Position numbers and translations under genes: made by a program. Shown here in pieces: positions 8,405 through 19,158 of a stretch of 64,000 nucleotides of DNA. The stretch spans positions 62,001 through 126,000 of the forward strand of contig CAXTVM010000003.1 of NCBI GenBank assembly GCA_964247725.1, given 5' to 3'. Below the pieces are notes generated by a model. The model saw only the letters and a program-made list of their open reading frames with translations, had not been told where the DNA came from and made no database searches. Position 1 is the first letter of the stretch, and each line of letters opens with the position of its first letter. Source of the stretch: Lichenicola sp964247725. GTDB taxonomy: Bacteria > Pseudomonadota > Alphaproteobacteria > Acetobacterales > Acetobacteraceae.

Positions 8405-9258
8405 CGGCCCGGCGCCCGCGCTGCCAGGCGCTCCAGCAGCTCGGCGGCCAGTCGGTCATAGGCGAGTGCGCCGCTGGACCTCGGATCGTAGAGCGAGGCC
8501 GGCTTGCCGTGGCTCTGCGCCTCGGAAATGCGGATGTTGCGCGGGATCACGGTCTCGAACACCTGGGAGCCAAAGAAGCTGCGCGCGTCGGCAGCCACCA
8601 GGTCCGACAGGTTGTTGCGGCGGTCGAACATCGTCAGCACCATGCCTTCCAGCCGGAGCATCGGGTTGAAGGCACGGCGCACGCGCTCGACGGTGCGGAT
8701 CAGCTGGCTGACGCCTTCCAGCGCAAAGAACTCGCACTGCAGCGGCACCAGCACCGACCCGGCGGCGACCAGGGCGTTCAGGGTCAGCAACCCAAGGCTG
8801 GGCGGGCAGTCCACCAGGATAACATCATACGGGAGGGGGCCGGTATCGGGCAGCAGGATCTCGCGGAGCCGGAACTCGCGCCGCTCGCTGTCGACCAGTT
8901 CGATTTCTGCGCCGGCCAGTTCGTTGTCGGCCGGGATCAGCCACAGCGATGGGACCATGGTGCCGCAGGCGACGTGGGCAACGTCCTTTCCGTCGGCAAG
9001 CAGGGCATAGCTCCCGCCGGATCGTTTGTCATAGCCAACCCCAAGCCCAGTGGAGGCATTGCCTTGCGGGTCCAGGTCGATCAGCAGCACCCGGAGCGAC
9101 TGCTGCGCCAGCGCGGTCGCCAGGTTGATCGCGGTCGTGGTCTTGCCGACGCCGCCCTTCTGATTGGCGATGGCGACGATGTGCGGGCGCGCGGTCGGTC
9201 CGGCGCCGGGCTTACCGGCCGGGCGTTCGGTCGGGCTTTCTGGCACGCGTGATGTCAC
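8401..9258 (-). CDS. parA: Chromosome partitioning ATPase ParA
   Basis: A 285-residue Walker-type ATPase. The deviant Walker A box KGGVGKTT lies at residues 34-41, LLIDLDPQGNAS is the Walker A' region, and VDCPPSLG is the Walker B. It forms nucleoid-bound gradients that move ParB-parS complexes. The start is GTG at 9258, which overlaps the end of rsmG by about 47 bp. No ATG lies between there and the P-loop, and the 24-residue Pro/Gly-rich leader before PHIVAIANQKGG is typical of alphaproteobacterial ParA. Confidence 0.96.
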   Translation of the reverse strand: MTSRVPESPTERPAGKPGAGPTARPHIVAIANQKGGVGKTTTAINLATALAQQSLRVLLIDLDPQGNASTGLGVGYDKRSGGSYALLADGKDVAHVACGTMVPSLWLIPADNELAGAEIELVDSERREFRLREILLPDTGPLPYDVILVDCPPSLGLLTLNALVAAGSVLVPLQCEFFALEGVSQLIRTVERVRRAFNPMLRLEGMVLTMFDRRNNLSDLVAADARSFFGSQVFETVIPRNIRISEAQSHGKPASLYDPRSSGALAYDRLAAELLERLAARAPGR

Positions 9259-9849
9259 TCAACTTGATAACGATGCCGTCCGAATCGGTCCGGCTTGGCC
9301 GTCGGAAGACTGTCATGTGCCATTCCGCCAGGGCGGTGGTCAATTCGACCTCGACGCGGCGCCCTTTGAGGAACAGGCAGGTGCCGTCCGGGGCCAGGAA
9401 CCGACTGGCCCAATCCAGCAACTGCGGAAGCGGGGCCAGTGCCCGTGCGGTCACGAACCTCACCGGGGCCAGTTCCACCTGTTCGATGCGGTGGGCCAGC
9501 ACGGTCGCGTCGGCACCCGTCGCCCGAGCCGCCTCGCGCAGAAAGCTGGCCTTGCGTACATCCGACTCGATCAGGGTTGCCGGATTTCCAGTGGCGACCG
9601 CCAGCACCAACCCCGGAAAGCCGCCGCCGGAGCCAAGGTCGACGAAGGCGGCGCCAGCAGTGAGATCCGGCATAAGCTGCAGGCTGTCGGCGATGTGACG
9701 CGTCCACAGCTGATCGAGATCGCCGGCGGCGACCAGGTTGATCCTGGAGTTCCAGCGCGCCAGCAGCGTCGCGAACACCGTCAGCCGTTCGAATGTTTCA
9801 CGTGAAACATGATCCAGCAAATGGTCAGGCGGATGTTTCACGTGGAACG

Positions 9850-9853
<4 letters not shown>
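9212..9853 (-). CDS. rsmG: 16S rRNA (guanine527-N7)-methyltransferase RsmG
   Basis: A 213-residue SAM-dependent methyltransferase (GidB). VDLGSGGGFPG (residues 71-81) is the SAM-binding glycine loop. The start is GTG at 9853, overlapping the mnmG stop as GTGA, so translation is coupled. The first 21 codons (VTFHVKH...HVSRETF) are notable because their DNA contains two parS sites; the peptide is largely dictated by them. The end overlaps parA. Loss of this enzyme gives low-level streptomycin resistance in other bacteria. Confidence 0.95.
9794..9809. promoter_or_regulatory. parS: parS site 1 (perfect)
   Basis: The 16-bp palindrome TGTTTCACGTGAAACA is identical to the consensus parS recognised by chromosomal ParB. 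It lies inside the rsmG coding sequence, encoding its HVSRETF segment. Confidence 0.95.
9834..9849. promoter_or_regulatory. parS: parS site 2 (14/16)
   Basis: TGTTTCACGTGGAACG differs from the parS consensus at two positions in its right half. It starts 40 bp from the first site, between the mnmG stop and the rsmG body, and encodes the FHVKH peptide of RsmG. It is probably a weaker ParB site. Confidence 0.8.
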
Positions 9854-11709
<1,856 letters not shown>

Positions 11710-11743
11710 GAAGCCCACCGTCCCGTCATCCCCGCCGGCTGCG

Positions 11744-13084
11744 CTACTTGCCGATGCAGAACTCGCCGAACACGCTGTCTAGCAGATCCTCGACTTCCAC
11801 GGCGCCGGTGAGCCGACCCAGCGCCCGCATCGCCAGCCGCAGCGCCTCGCCGCGCAGCTCCACGAGCTCCAGCCGCCGTGCCACCTCCAGCTGCGCCGCC
11901 GCCTCCGCCACGCCCGCCCGGTGCCGCCCCCGCGTTAAGGGCGGCCCGGCCGCGCCGGCGACGAGCCTCCCGACCGTATCGCCGAGCATCCGCTCCAGTG
12001 CGGGGAAGCCTTCGCCGGTGCGGGCGCTGACGCCGAGCCAACCCGGCGGCGGGGCGGTCCGGTCGACCTTGTTCCAGACCAGCAGCCCACCGGTCGGCGG
12101 CGTCTCCGGTACCGTCCCGGCCGCCAGGTGCAGCACCAGATCCGCCTGCGTCGCATGACGGCGCGTCCGCGCCACGCCCTCCGCCTCCAGCGGATCGGTC
12201 GTCTCGCGCAGCCCCGCGGTATCCACCAGGGTCACCGGCACCCCGCCCAGTACCAACCGGACCTCGATCGCGTCGCGGGTGGTGCCGGCCCATTCCGATA
12301 CCATCGCCACATCGCGCCCGGCGAGCCGGTTGACGAGGCTCGACTTGCCCACGTTGGGCGGCCCCACCACCGCGACGAACAGCCCGGACCGTACCCGCTC
12401 CGCGCGTCCGCCGTCATCGAGGTGCCGCGTCATCTCCGACACCAACGCGGCGATGCCGCGGGCGAGCTCGGCCTCGACCTCCGGCGGCAGGTCCTCGTCC
12501 GGGAAGTCGATCAGCGCCTCCTGGTGTGCCAGCAGCCGACGCAGCCGATCCCGCCATCCGTCATAGAGCCGGCTGAGCGCCCCGTCCGCCTGTCGCAGCG
12601 CCTGCCGACGCTGCGCCTGCGTTTCCGCCTCGACCAGGTCTGCGATCGCCTCGGCTTCGAGCAGGTCCAGCTTGCCGTGCGCGAAGGCGCGCCGCGTGAA
12701 CTCGCCCGGTTCCGCGGGCCGCCCGCCCAGCTGCACCAGCGCGTCGCAGACCGCCTCGATGACCGCCGCTCCGGCGTGGAGGTGCAGCTCGGCGTTGTCC
12801 TCGCCGGTGTGGCTCGCCGGCCCCGGGAACCACAGGACCAGCGCCCGGTCCAGCAGCTCGCCGGTCCGGGCGGCGCGCAGCCGCCGCAGCGACGCCCGCC
12901 GCGGGGGGGGCCGCCCGCCCGCCAGCGCGTCCAGCATCGGCCCGGCCAGCGGGCCGCTGATGCGGATCACGGCAACCGCCGCCCGCCCCGATCCGGTCGC
13001 ACGCGCGAAGATCGTCGCGGATCCGTCGCTCACCGCCACGCGTGGCGGTCCCTGCTTGACAGTCCGCCGGCGCTGCCGTGCCAT
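11744..13084 (-). CDS. mnmE: tRNA uridine-5-carboxymethylaminomethyl modification GTPase MnmE
   Basis: A potassium-activated GTPase partner of MnmG. The N-terminal tetrahydrofolate-binding domain opens SATIFARATGSGRAAVAVIRISGP. The G domain shows GPPNVGKSSLVNRL (P-loop), a switch with GTTRD, DTAGLRET and NKVD. The C-terminus ends in FCIGK, carrying the invariant cysteine. ATG 13084 gives 446 residues. A GTG at 13033 (MSDGSATIF...) would match the usual family N-terminus better and leave room for the divergent ogt promoter, so the true start is unresolved. Confidence 0.94.
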   Translation of the reverse strand: MARQRRRTVKQGPPRVAVSDGSATIFARATGSGRAAVAVIRISGPLAGPMLDALAGGRPPPRRASLRRLRAARTGELLDRALVLWFPGPASHTGEDNAELHLHAGAAVIEAVCDALVQLGGRPAEPGEFTRRAFAHGKLDLLEAEAIADLVEAETQAQRRQALRQADGALSRLYDGWRDRLRRLLAHQEALIDFPDEDLPPEVEAELARGIAALVSEMTRHLDDGGRAERVRSGLFVAVVGPPNVGKSSLVNRLAGRDVAMVSEWAGTTRDAIEVRLVLGGVPVTLVDTAGLRETTDPLEAEGVARTRRHATQADLVLHLAAGTVPETPPTGGLLVWNKVDRTAPPPGWLGVSARTGEGFPALERMLGDTVGRLVAGAAGPPLTRGRHRAGVAEAAAQLEVARRLELVELRGEALRLAMRALGRLTGAVEVEDLLDSVFGEFCIGK

Positions 13085-13127
13085 GCACTTGGTCCGGCCA
13101 AGGCGCCGGCTCCGGAGGCGGCCACGT

Positions 13128-13601
13128 TTGCCACAACTGTCATTGCATTTCCCGCTCGGCGCGCTGACCTTGACGCAGGAGGCGGATGCCATCGTCGCCC
13201 TCGACTGGGGCTGGGCATCCGAGCAGCAGCCGACTCCTTTGCTCGATCGGGCACGCGACCAGCTCGACGCGTATTTCGATGGGGCCCTGACCCGCTTCAC
13301 GCTGCCGTTGGCTCCGGCCGGCGGCACCCCTTACCGCCGCCGCGTCTGGGCCGCGCTGGCCGAGATCCCGTTCGGCCAGACCCGCACCTACGCCGAGCTC
13401 GCTCGCACCGCCGGCGGCTCCGCCCGCGCGGTCGGGCAGGCCAACCGCCATAACCCGCTGCCGATCCTGGTTCCATGTCATCGTGTGGTGGCGCACTCCC
13501 ATCTCGGCGGCTTTTCCATGCAAGGCGGCCTCGACAGCAAGCGGTTCCTGCTCGGCCTCGAGGGCACGGCGTCGGTTCTGCCGTTCGGCCAGGCGGCATG
13601 A
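13128..13601 (+). CDS. ogt: Methylated-DNA--[protein]-cysteine S-methyltransferase
   Basis: A 157-residue DNA-repair protein that transfers the alkyl group from O6-alkylguanine to its own cysteine. PCHRVV (Cys117) is the acceptor site, and PFGQTRTYAELA and GSARAVGQANRHNPLPI form the DNA-recognition helix and the Asn hinge. The start chosen is TTG at 13128 (then PQLSLHFPLG), preceded by GGAGG at about 10 bp; the nearest in-frame ATG (13083) adds an unrelated Arg-rich leader. It is divergent from mnmE and overlaps the next gene by ATGA. Confidence 0.9.
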   Translation: MPQLSLHFPLGALTLTQEADAIVALDWGWASEQQPTPLLDRARDQLDAYFDGALTRFTLPLAPAGGTPYRRRVWAALAEIPFGQTRTYAELARTAGGSARAVGQANRHNPLPILVPCHRVVAHSHLGGFSMQGGLDSKRFLLGLEGTASVLPFGQAA

Positions 13602-14572
13602 CCCGGGCGGTCCGCGTCCACGCCTATGGCGGGCCTGAGGCCCTGATCTGGGAAGAGCTGCCGCGGCCGTCGCCCGGGCAGCACGAGGTGCTGATCCGCC
13701 AGGAGGCGGTCGGCCTCAACTTCATCGACGTCTACTACCGCACCGGCCTCTACAAGCTGCCGACGCTGCCGTCGGTGATCGGCATGGAGGCGGCCGGAAC
13801 CATCGAGGCGGTGGGCTCGGCGGTGACCCTGTGGCAGCCGGGCGACCGCGTCGCCTACCCGACCCAGCTCGGCGCCTATACGGGATATCGCACCATCGCC
13901 GCCGACTTGGTGGTGCGGCTGCCCGACGCCATCGACGCCCGCACCGCCGCCGCGGTCATGCTGCGCGGCCTGACCGTGCAGGCGTTGCTGCGCCAGGTGC
14001 ACCGGCTGGAGACGGGCCAGACCATCCTGGTGCACGCCGCCGCCGGCGGCGTCGGGCTGCTGCTCTGCCAGTGGGCGGCGCATCTGGGTGCCGTCGTGAT
14101 CGGTGTGGTGTCGACCGAGCGCAAGGCCGAACTGGTCCGGGCGCACGGCGCCGCCCACGTGATCGTGGGGCTCGACGATTTGCCCGCACGGGTCAAGCGG
14201 ATCACTGGCGGCGCGCTGCTGCCGGTGGTGTATGACAGCGTCGGCCGCGACAGCTTCACCGCCAGCCTGGACTGCCTGGCGCCCCGCGGGCTCATGGTCA
14301 GCTACGGCAACGCGTCCGGCGAGGTGACCGGCGTGGCGCTGAGCCAGTTGGCGCAGCGCGGCAGCCTCTACGTGACGCGGCCGAAGCTGATGACCTTCAT
14401 CGCCCGGCGGGCGAGCCTGGAGCAGGCGGCGGCCGAGCTGTTCGAGGTCCTGACCAGCGGCGCGGTCCGGGTCGAGATCGGCCAGAGTTTCCCGTTGAGC
14501 CAGGTCGCCGATGCGCATCGCGCCCTCGAGGCCCGCGCCACGACAGGCAGCACCGTGCTGATCCCGGACTAG
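13598..14572 (+). CDS. Quinone oxidoreductase (zeta-crystallin type, zinc-free MDR)
   Basis: A 324-residue medium-chain dehydrogenase/reductase of the NADPH:quinone reductase group. VGLNFIDVYYRTGLYK (about residues 38-53) is the QOR signature in place of the catalytic zinc ligands. AAAGGVGLLLCQWA is the NADPH-binding glycine motif. It probably reduces quinones or enals one electron at a time. It starts at an ATG overlapping the ogt stop, so the two may share a transcript; both deal with reactive-chemical damage. Confidence 0.9.
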   Translation: MTRAVRVHAYGGPEALIWEELPRPSPGQHEVLIRQEAVGLNFIDVYYRTGLYKLPTLPSVIGMEAAGTIEAVGSAVTLWQPGDRVAYPTQLGAYTGYRTIAADLVVRLPDAIDARTAAAVMLRGLTVQALLRQVHRLETGQTILVHAAAGGVGLLLCQWAAHLGAVVIGVVSTERKAELVRAHGAAHVIVGLDDLPARVKRITGGALLPVVYDSVGRDSFTASLDCLAPRGLMVSYGNASGEVTGVALSQLAQRGSLYVTRPKLMTFIARRASLEQAAAELFEVLTSGAVRVEIGQSFPLSQVADAHRALEARATTGSTVLIPD

Positions 14573-14584
14573 GCGGGACGCCGG

Positions 14585-15133
14585 TCAGGGCTCGGAACCC
14601 GTCTGGCGGCCTGAGGCGGATGCCCCCCTTGACCTAGTCGCCAGCGCCACGTTCATCGCCTCGAACGCGGGCACCAGCTCCTGCGGATCGAACACCCAGA
14701 GCAGCGCGCCGCTGAAGTGCTCGCCCTGGGTGAACAGCGTGCCGTGCGCCGTCGGCCGCAGCAGGAAATAGTGCTCGCCGATGAACAGGCCGGGCACGCC
14801 CCACAGGTGCCCGCGCCAGCGTAGTTCCCGGTCCGTGTCGACAACCAGGAGCCTCGGCCAGATGACCGTGCGGTCGGACCCGTAGCCCTCGATGGCCTCG
14901 ATCAGCTGGCCCTTCGCCAGCCGACCTCTCAACCCAGCGATCATCGGGTTCCACGCGGGATAGTCGTCCGGATCGGTCAGCACCGCCCAAATCGCCTCCG
15001 GTGGCGCCCCGATCTCGATCGTGGTCAGGATACCCGAGCGGGGCGCCATCACCAGCACGGCCGCGCAGGCAAGTGCCAGAGCGGCGCAGGCGGGCCAGCC
15101 CGCTCGCTGCAAGAGGCTGCGGATGCCGACCAT
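14585..15133 (-). CDS. SRPBCC-family protein with N-terminal membrane anchor
   Basis: A 182-residue protein. Residues about 8-32 form one hydrophobic helix (WPACAALALACAAVLVMAP). The rest resembles the START/SRPBCC ligand-binding fold: IEIGAPPEAIWAVLTDPDDYPAWNP is the typical first strand and helix, and the C-terminal FDPQELVPAFEAMNVAL helix closes the cavity. The ligand is unknown. It sits 46 bp downstream of rho on the same strand, facing the quinone reductase. Confidence 0.8.
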   Translation of the reverse strand: MVGIRSLLQRAGWPACAALALACAAVLVMAPRSGILTTIEIGAPPEAIWAVLTDPDDYPAWNPMIAGLRGRLAKGQLIEAIEGYGSDRTVIWPRLLVVDTDRELRWRGHLWGVPGLFIGEHYFLLRPTAHGTLFTQGEHFSGALLWVFDPQELVPAFEAMNVALATRSRGASASGRQTGSEP

Positions 15134-15179
15134 CGCGCGGAACCGTATCGGCCGGGGACCCGCCCTTGCCGGCGATCGG

Positions 15180-16454
15180 TTAGGTATTCATCGCGTCGAA
15201 GAAATCCTGGTTGGTCTTGCTGTATTTCAGCTTGTCGAGCAGGAAGTCCATCGCATCCATGGTGCCCATCGGCTGCAGGATGCGCCGCAGCACCCACATC
15301 TTCGACAGCGCGCCCTTCTCGACCAGCAGCTCCTCCTTGCGGGTGCCGCTCTTGGTCACGTCGATCGCCGGGAAGGTGCGCTTGTCGGACAGCTTGCGGT
15401 CGAGGATCAGCTCCGAGTTGCCGGTGCCCTTGAACTCCTCGAAGATCACCTCGTCCATGCGCGAGCCGGTGTCGATCAGCGCGGTGGCGATGATGGTGAG
15501 CGAGCCGCCCTCCTCGATGTTGCGTGCGGCGCCGAAGAACCGCTTCGGCCGCTGCAGCGCGTTGGCGTCGACGCCGCCGGTCAGCACCTTGCCGGACGAC
15601 GGCACCACGGTGTTGTAGGCGCGCGCCAGCCGGGTGATGGAGTCCAGCAGGATCACCACGTCGCGCTTGTGCTCGACCAGCCGCTTGGCCTTCTCCAGCA
15701 CCATCTCGGTCACCTGCACGTGCCGGGTCGCCGGCTCGTCGAAGGTGGACGACACCACCTCGCCCTTCACCGTGCGCGCCATGTCGGTGACCTCTTCCGG
15801 CCGCTCGTCGATCAGCAGCACGATCAGGAACACCTCGGGATGGTTCTGCGAGATGGCGGTGGCGATGCTCTGCAGCATCACCGTCTTGCCGGTGCGGGGG
15901 GGTGCCACGATCAGCGCCCGCTGCCCCATGCCGATCGGCGACACCAAGTCGATCACGCGCGGCGTGAAGTCCCGGGTCTGCCCCTTGGCGGTGACCGGCG
16001 CGCTCTCGTTCTCCATCTTGAGGCGCCGGTCCGGGTAGAGCGGCGTCAGGTTGTCGAAGTTGATGCGGTGCTTCACCGCCTCGGGCGGCTCGAAGTTGAT
16101 GGTGTTGAGCTTCAGCAGGGCGAAGTAGCGCTCGCCGTCGCGCGGCGCCCGGATCTGCCCCTCGACGGTGTCGCCGGTGCGCAGGCCGTAGCGGCGCACC
16201 TGGCTCGGCGACACGTAGATGTCGTCCGGGCCGGGCAGGAAGTTGGCCTCCGGCGAGCGGAGATAGCCGAACCCGTCGGACAGGATCTCCAGCGTTCCCT
16301 CGCCGTGGATCGCTTGGTCGTTCTCGGCCAGGTTCTTCAGGATGGCGAACATCATGTCCTGCTTGCGCAGCGACGAGGCGTTCTCAATCTGCAGCGACTC
16401 CGCATAGGAGAGCAGGTCGGACGGTGTCTTTTTCTTGAGTTCGGCGAGATGCAT
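15180..16454 (-). CDS. rho: Transcription termination factor Rho
   Basis: A 424-residue hexameric RNA helicase. It starts MHLAELKKKTPSDLL. The cold-shock-like primary RNA-binding domain spans about residues 50-125 (GFGYLRSPEANFLPGPDDIYV). The Walker A motif is APPRTGKT (184-191), and the Q- and R-loop regions (TGGVDANALQRPKRFFGAARN) follow. ATG 16454 gives the usual length. A strong promoter lies about 165 bp upstream, leaving a long untranslated leader, as expected for an autoregulated rho gene. In alphaproteobacteria rho is commonly close to the hemE/parAB region. Confidence 0.97.
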   Translation of the reverse strand: MHLAELKKKTPSDLLSYAESLQIENASSLRKQDMMFAILKNLAENDQAIHGEGTLEILSDGFGYLRSPEANFLPGPDDIYVSPSQVRRYGLRTGDTVEGQIRAPRDGERYFALLKLNTINFEPPEAVKHRINFDNLTPLYPDRRLKMENESAPVTAKGQTRDFTPRVIDLVSPIGMGQRALIVAPPRTGKTVMLQSIATAISQNHPEVFLIVLLIDERPEEVTDMARTVKGEVVSSTFDEPATRHVQVTEMVLEKAKRLVEHKRDVVILLDSITRLARAYNTVVPSSGKVLTGGVDANALQRPKRFFGAARNIEEGGSLTIIATALIDTGSRMDEVIFEEFKGTGNSELILDRKLSDKRTFPAIDVTKSGTRKEELLVEKGALSKMWVLRRILQPMGTMDAMDFLLDKLKYSKTNQDFFDAMNT

Positions 16455-16618
16455 GGGACGTCCCGAGCGATCGGTCGTGCAGAGGGACCGGAACAACACG
16501 GCGGCACGAAGCCGCCGCAGAGCGCGTCAACGAGAACGGGATGGACCCGAGCCTGTTCGACCGACATCGTTCCGAGTGGAGGGATCCCGGAGTGGCAGGT
16601 CTGCCGCGGGACGAGGAC

Positions 16619-16647
16619 AAGATAATTGCCCCCCGAAGCCCCGTCAA
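16619..16647 (-). promoter_or_regulatory. Probable sigma70 promoter of rho
   Basis: On the minus strand TTGACG (16647-16642) and TATCTT (16624-16619) are separated by 17 bp, with 5/6 and 4/6 matches to consensus. The predicted transcription start is near 16611, giving a leader of roughly 157 nt before the rho ATG. Confidence 0.65.
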
Positions 16648-16728
16648 GACGAGGCCCGTGCCCACATGCCCGGAGGCCAGGGGCCGCCGTGGGACGCCTC
16701 GCCTCCGCATCCTCGCCCGACTGTGGCG

Positions 16729-17697
16729 TCAGCTCCTGCCGAGCCAGCCCTTGCGCCAGAACCAGATCATCGGCAGCACCACCGTCGCCGCCATCAGAGT
16801 GAGCGCGTACCAGTAGCCGAAGCTCCAGCTCAGCTCCGGGATGTCCTTGAAGTTCATCCCGTAGATGCTGGCGATCAGGGTCGGCGGGATGCCGACGATG
16901 CTGACCACGGTCAGGATCTTGATGCCGTTGTTCTGCTCGATGTTGATGAAGCCAAGCGTCGCATCCAGCAGGAACTGCACCTTGTCGTTGAGCCGGCCGT
17001 CATAGTCGTTGAGCGAGGCGATGTCCCGGCTCAGCAGGTCGAGCCTCGTCCTGAACCGCTCCTCGCACAGGCGCTCGCCGTTCTCGCTCACGTAGAGGGC
17101 GATCCGCTGCATCCCCAGCAGGCTGTCGCGCATGCCCGACACCAGGTCGGTCTCCCGCCCCACCTCCTGCAACAGCCCGCGCATCATGCGGTCGACGTTG
17201 CGCCCACCCGGCTGCGGCGTCCGGAAGACCTGCTTGGACAGCTGGTCGAGCTGCCGCCCGGACATCTCCAGCAGGTCGGCCAGCCGATCGACGATCGCCT
17301 CCAGCAGCAGCAGCATGCTGTCCTCCGCGTCGTGCGGCGTCGCCTGCCGCGCCAGCCGCTTGCCCACCAGGTCGAACACCGGATAGTCGCTGTAGCGGAT
17401 GGTGATCAGGCGGTCGCGGCTCAGCACGAAGCCCACCGGCGCGCTGAACACCAGCGCATCGGTGCGCCGCACCAGCGGCGTCGACAGATAGAGGGTCTGG
17501 TCCTCGACATAGACTCGGCTCGAGCTCTCGATCTCCTCCACGTCCTGTCGGGTCGGGATCCGCAGCCCGGTCAGCGTCCCGGCGAGCGCCCGCTCCTCCT
17601 CGGTCGGATCGAGCAGGTCGAGCCAGGCCGACCCCTCGCTGTCCGTCGCAGACGACACGGCGACCGGCGCCCGGCCGGGCGGATGGGCGATGAACAT
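16729..17697 (-). CDS. CorA-family magnesium/divalent cation transporter
   Basis: A 322-residue CorA/2-TM-GxN channel subunit. A large acidic cytoplasmic domain (about 1-255) precedes two C-terminal helices. The first ends in the selectivity motif YGMNF (SIYGMNFKDIPELSW), and the basic tail WRKGWLGRS follows the second helix. The start is ATG 17697, preceded by GGAGGAGA at ideal distance; an in-frame upstream codon exists but lacks a ribosome site. A possible promoter (TTGACA on the minus strand at 17750-17745) lies about 50 bp upstream with a weak -10. It probably imports Mg2+. Confidence 0.92.
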   Translation of the reverse strand: MFIAHPPGRAPVAVSSATDSEGSAWLDLLDPTEEERALAGTLTGLRIPTRQDVEEIESSSRVYVEDQTLYLSTPLVRRTDALVFSAPVGFVLSRDRLITIRYSDYPVFDLVGKRLARQATPHDAEDSMLLLLEAIVDRLADLLEMSGRQLDQLSKQVFRTPQPGGRNVDRMMRGLLQEVGRETDLVSGMRDSLLGMQRIALYVSENGERLCEERFRTRLDLLSRDIASLNDYDGRLNDKVQFLLDATLGFINIEQNNGIKILTVVSIVGIPPTLIASIYGMNFKDIPELSWSFGYWYALTLMAATVVLPMIWFWRKGWLGRS

Positions 17698-17841
17698 GCG
17701 GTCTCCTCCGGCGGATGGCCTGATTGGCAAGGCCGCCCTCGCCCTGTCAACGACCGCGACACCGCCCGGTCCGGCCTCGCGCCTTCCCCGTGACCTGCGC
17801 GTGCGGCTGCGCTAGAACCCGTCCCTTCCGGAGGCCCCGCC

Positions 17842-19158
17842 GTGACCCTGTCTCAAACCTTGGCCCAAACTCTGCCGCCGGCATCCCGTGCGGCCGCTCC
17901 CGTCTCGAGCCAGCTCGCCGACCGCGCGGCCGCCGACCGCGCCGCGATCCTGCGCCCCAACACGCTGCGATCTGGGCCGGACGAGCGCGGCCGCTTCGGC
18001 ATGTTCGGCGGCCGCTTCGTCGCCGAGACGCTGATGCCGCTGGTCCTGGAGCTGGACGCCGCCTACGAGGCCGCCCGGCACGATCCCGCATTCCGTGCCG
18101 AGCTCGACTTCTACCTGAAGGACTATGTCGGCCGGCCCAGCCCGCTCTGGTTCGCGCGCCGCCTCACCGCCGAGCTCGGCGGCGCCCGCATCTACCTGAA
18201 GCGCGAGGAGCTGAACCACACCGGCTCGCACAAGCTGAACAACGTCATGGGCCAGATCCTGCTGGCGCGGCGCATGGGCCGCACCCGGATCGTCGCCGAG
18301 ACCGGCGCCGGCAGCCACGGCGTCGCCACCGCCACCGTCTGCGCGCTGTTCGGCCTCCGTTGCGTGATCTATATGGGCGCCGTCGACGTCGAGCGGCAGA
18401 AGTCGAACGTCTTCCGCATGCGTCTGCTCGGCGCCGAGGTGCATCCCGTGACGACCGGCGCCGCCACGCTGAAGGACGCGATGAACGAGGCCATGCGCGA
18501 CTGGGTCACCAACGTCGCGGACACCTACTTCCTGGTCGGCACCGTCGCCGGCCCGCACCCCTATCCGGCCATGGTGCGCGACTTCCAGTGCGTCATCGGC
18601 GACGAGGCGCGCGTGCAGGTGCAGGAGGCGGAGGGCCGGCTGCCGGACGTGGTGATCGCCTCGGTCGGGGGCGGCTCCAACGCCATGGGCATCTTCCACC
18701 CCTTCCTCGACGATGCGGATGTCGCCCTGATCGGCGTCGAGGCGGCCGGGCGAGGCCTCGACAGTGGGCAGCAGGCCGCCAGCATCAGCCGCGGCCGCCC
18801 CGGCGTGCTGCACGGCAACCGCACCTACCTGCTTCAGGACCGCGAAGGCCAGATCAGCGAGACGCACTCGATCAGCGCCGGCCTCGACTATCCGGGCATC
18901 GGGCCCGAGCACAGCTGGCTGCACGAGATCGGCCGCGCGCAGTATGTCGGCATCACCGACGACGAGGCGCTGGCGGCATTCCAGCTCTGCACCCGCACCG
19001 AGGGCATCATTCCCGCCCTCGAATGCGCGCACGCGCTGGCCCACGTCGCCAAGATCGCACCGGCGATGCTGGACGACCGGATCATCCTGATGAATCTCTC
19101 CGGCCGCGGCGACAAGGACATCTTCACCGTGGCCGAGCATCTCGGGGTGAAGATGTGA
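17842..19158 (+). CDS. trpB: Tryptophan synthase beta subunit
   Basis: A 438-residue PLP enzyme condensing indole with serine. HTGSHKLNN carries the PLP lysine (Lys131), ETGAGSHGVATA is the catalytic Glu loop, and GGGSNAMGIF binds the PLP phosphate. The start is GTG 17842, preceded by GGAGG. The N-terminal extension of about 40 residues before the conserved GRFGMFGGRFV is longer than in E. coli TrpB. It overlaps trpA by GTGA, so the subunits are translationally coupled. No other trp genes are in this window. Confidence 0.97.
   Translation: MTLSQTLAQTLPPASRAAAPVSSQLADRAAADRAAILRPNTLRSGPDERGRFGMFGGRFVAETLMPLVLELDAAYEAARHDPAFRAELDFYLKDYVGRPSPLWFARRLTAELGGARIYLKREELNHTGSHKLNNVMGQILLARRMGRTRIVAETGAGSHGVATATVCALFGLRCVIYMGAVDVERQKSNVFRMRLLGAEVHPVTTGAATLKDAMNEAMRDWVTNVADTYFLVGTVAGPHPYPAMVRDFQCVIGDEARVQVQEAEGRLPDVVIASVGGGSNAMGIFHPFLDDADVALIGVEAAGRGLDSGQQAASISRGRPGVLHGNRTYLLQDREGQISETHSISAGLDYPGIGPEHSWLHEIGRAQYVGITDDEALAAFQLCTRTEGIIPALECAHALAHVAKIAPAMLDDRIILMNLSGRGDKDIFTVAEHLGVKM

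Noticed and set aside
13056..13084. TTGACA at 13056 as a strong ogt promoter
   Set aside because: The -35 hexamer is perfect, but no acceptable -10 lies 16-18 bp downstream. It may still act weakly and was not listed as a feature.
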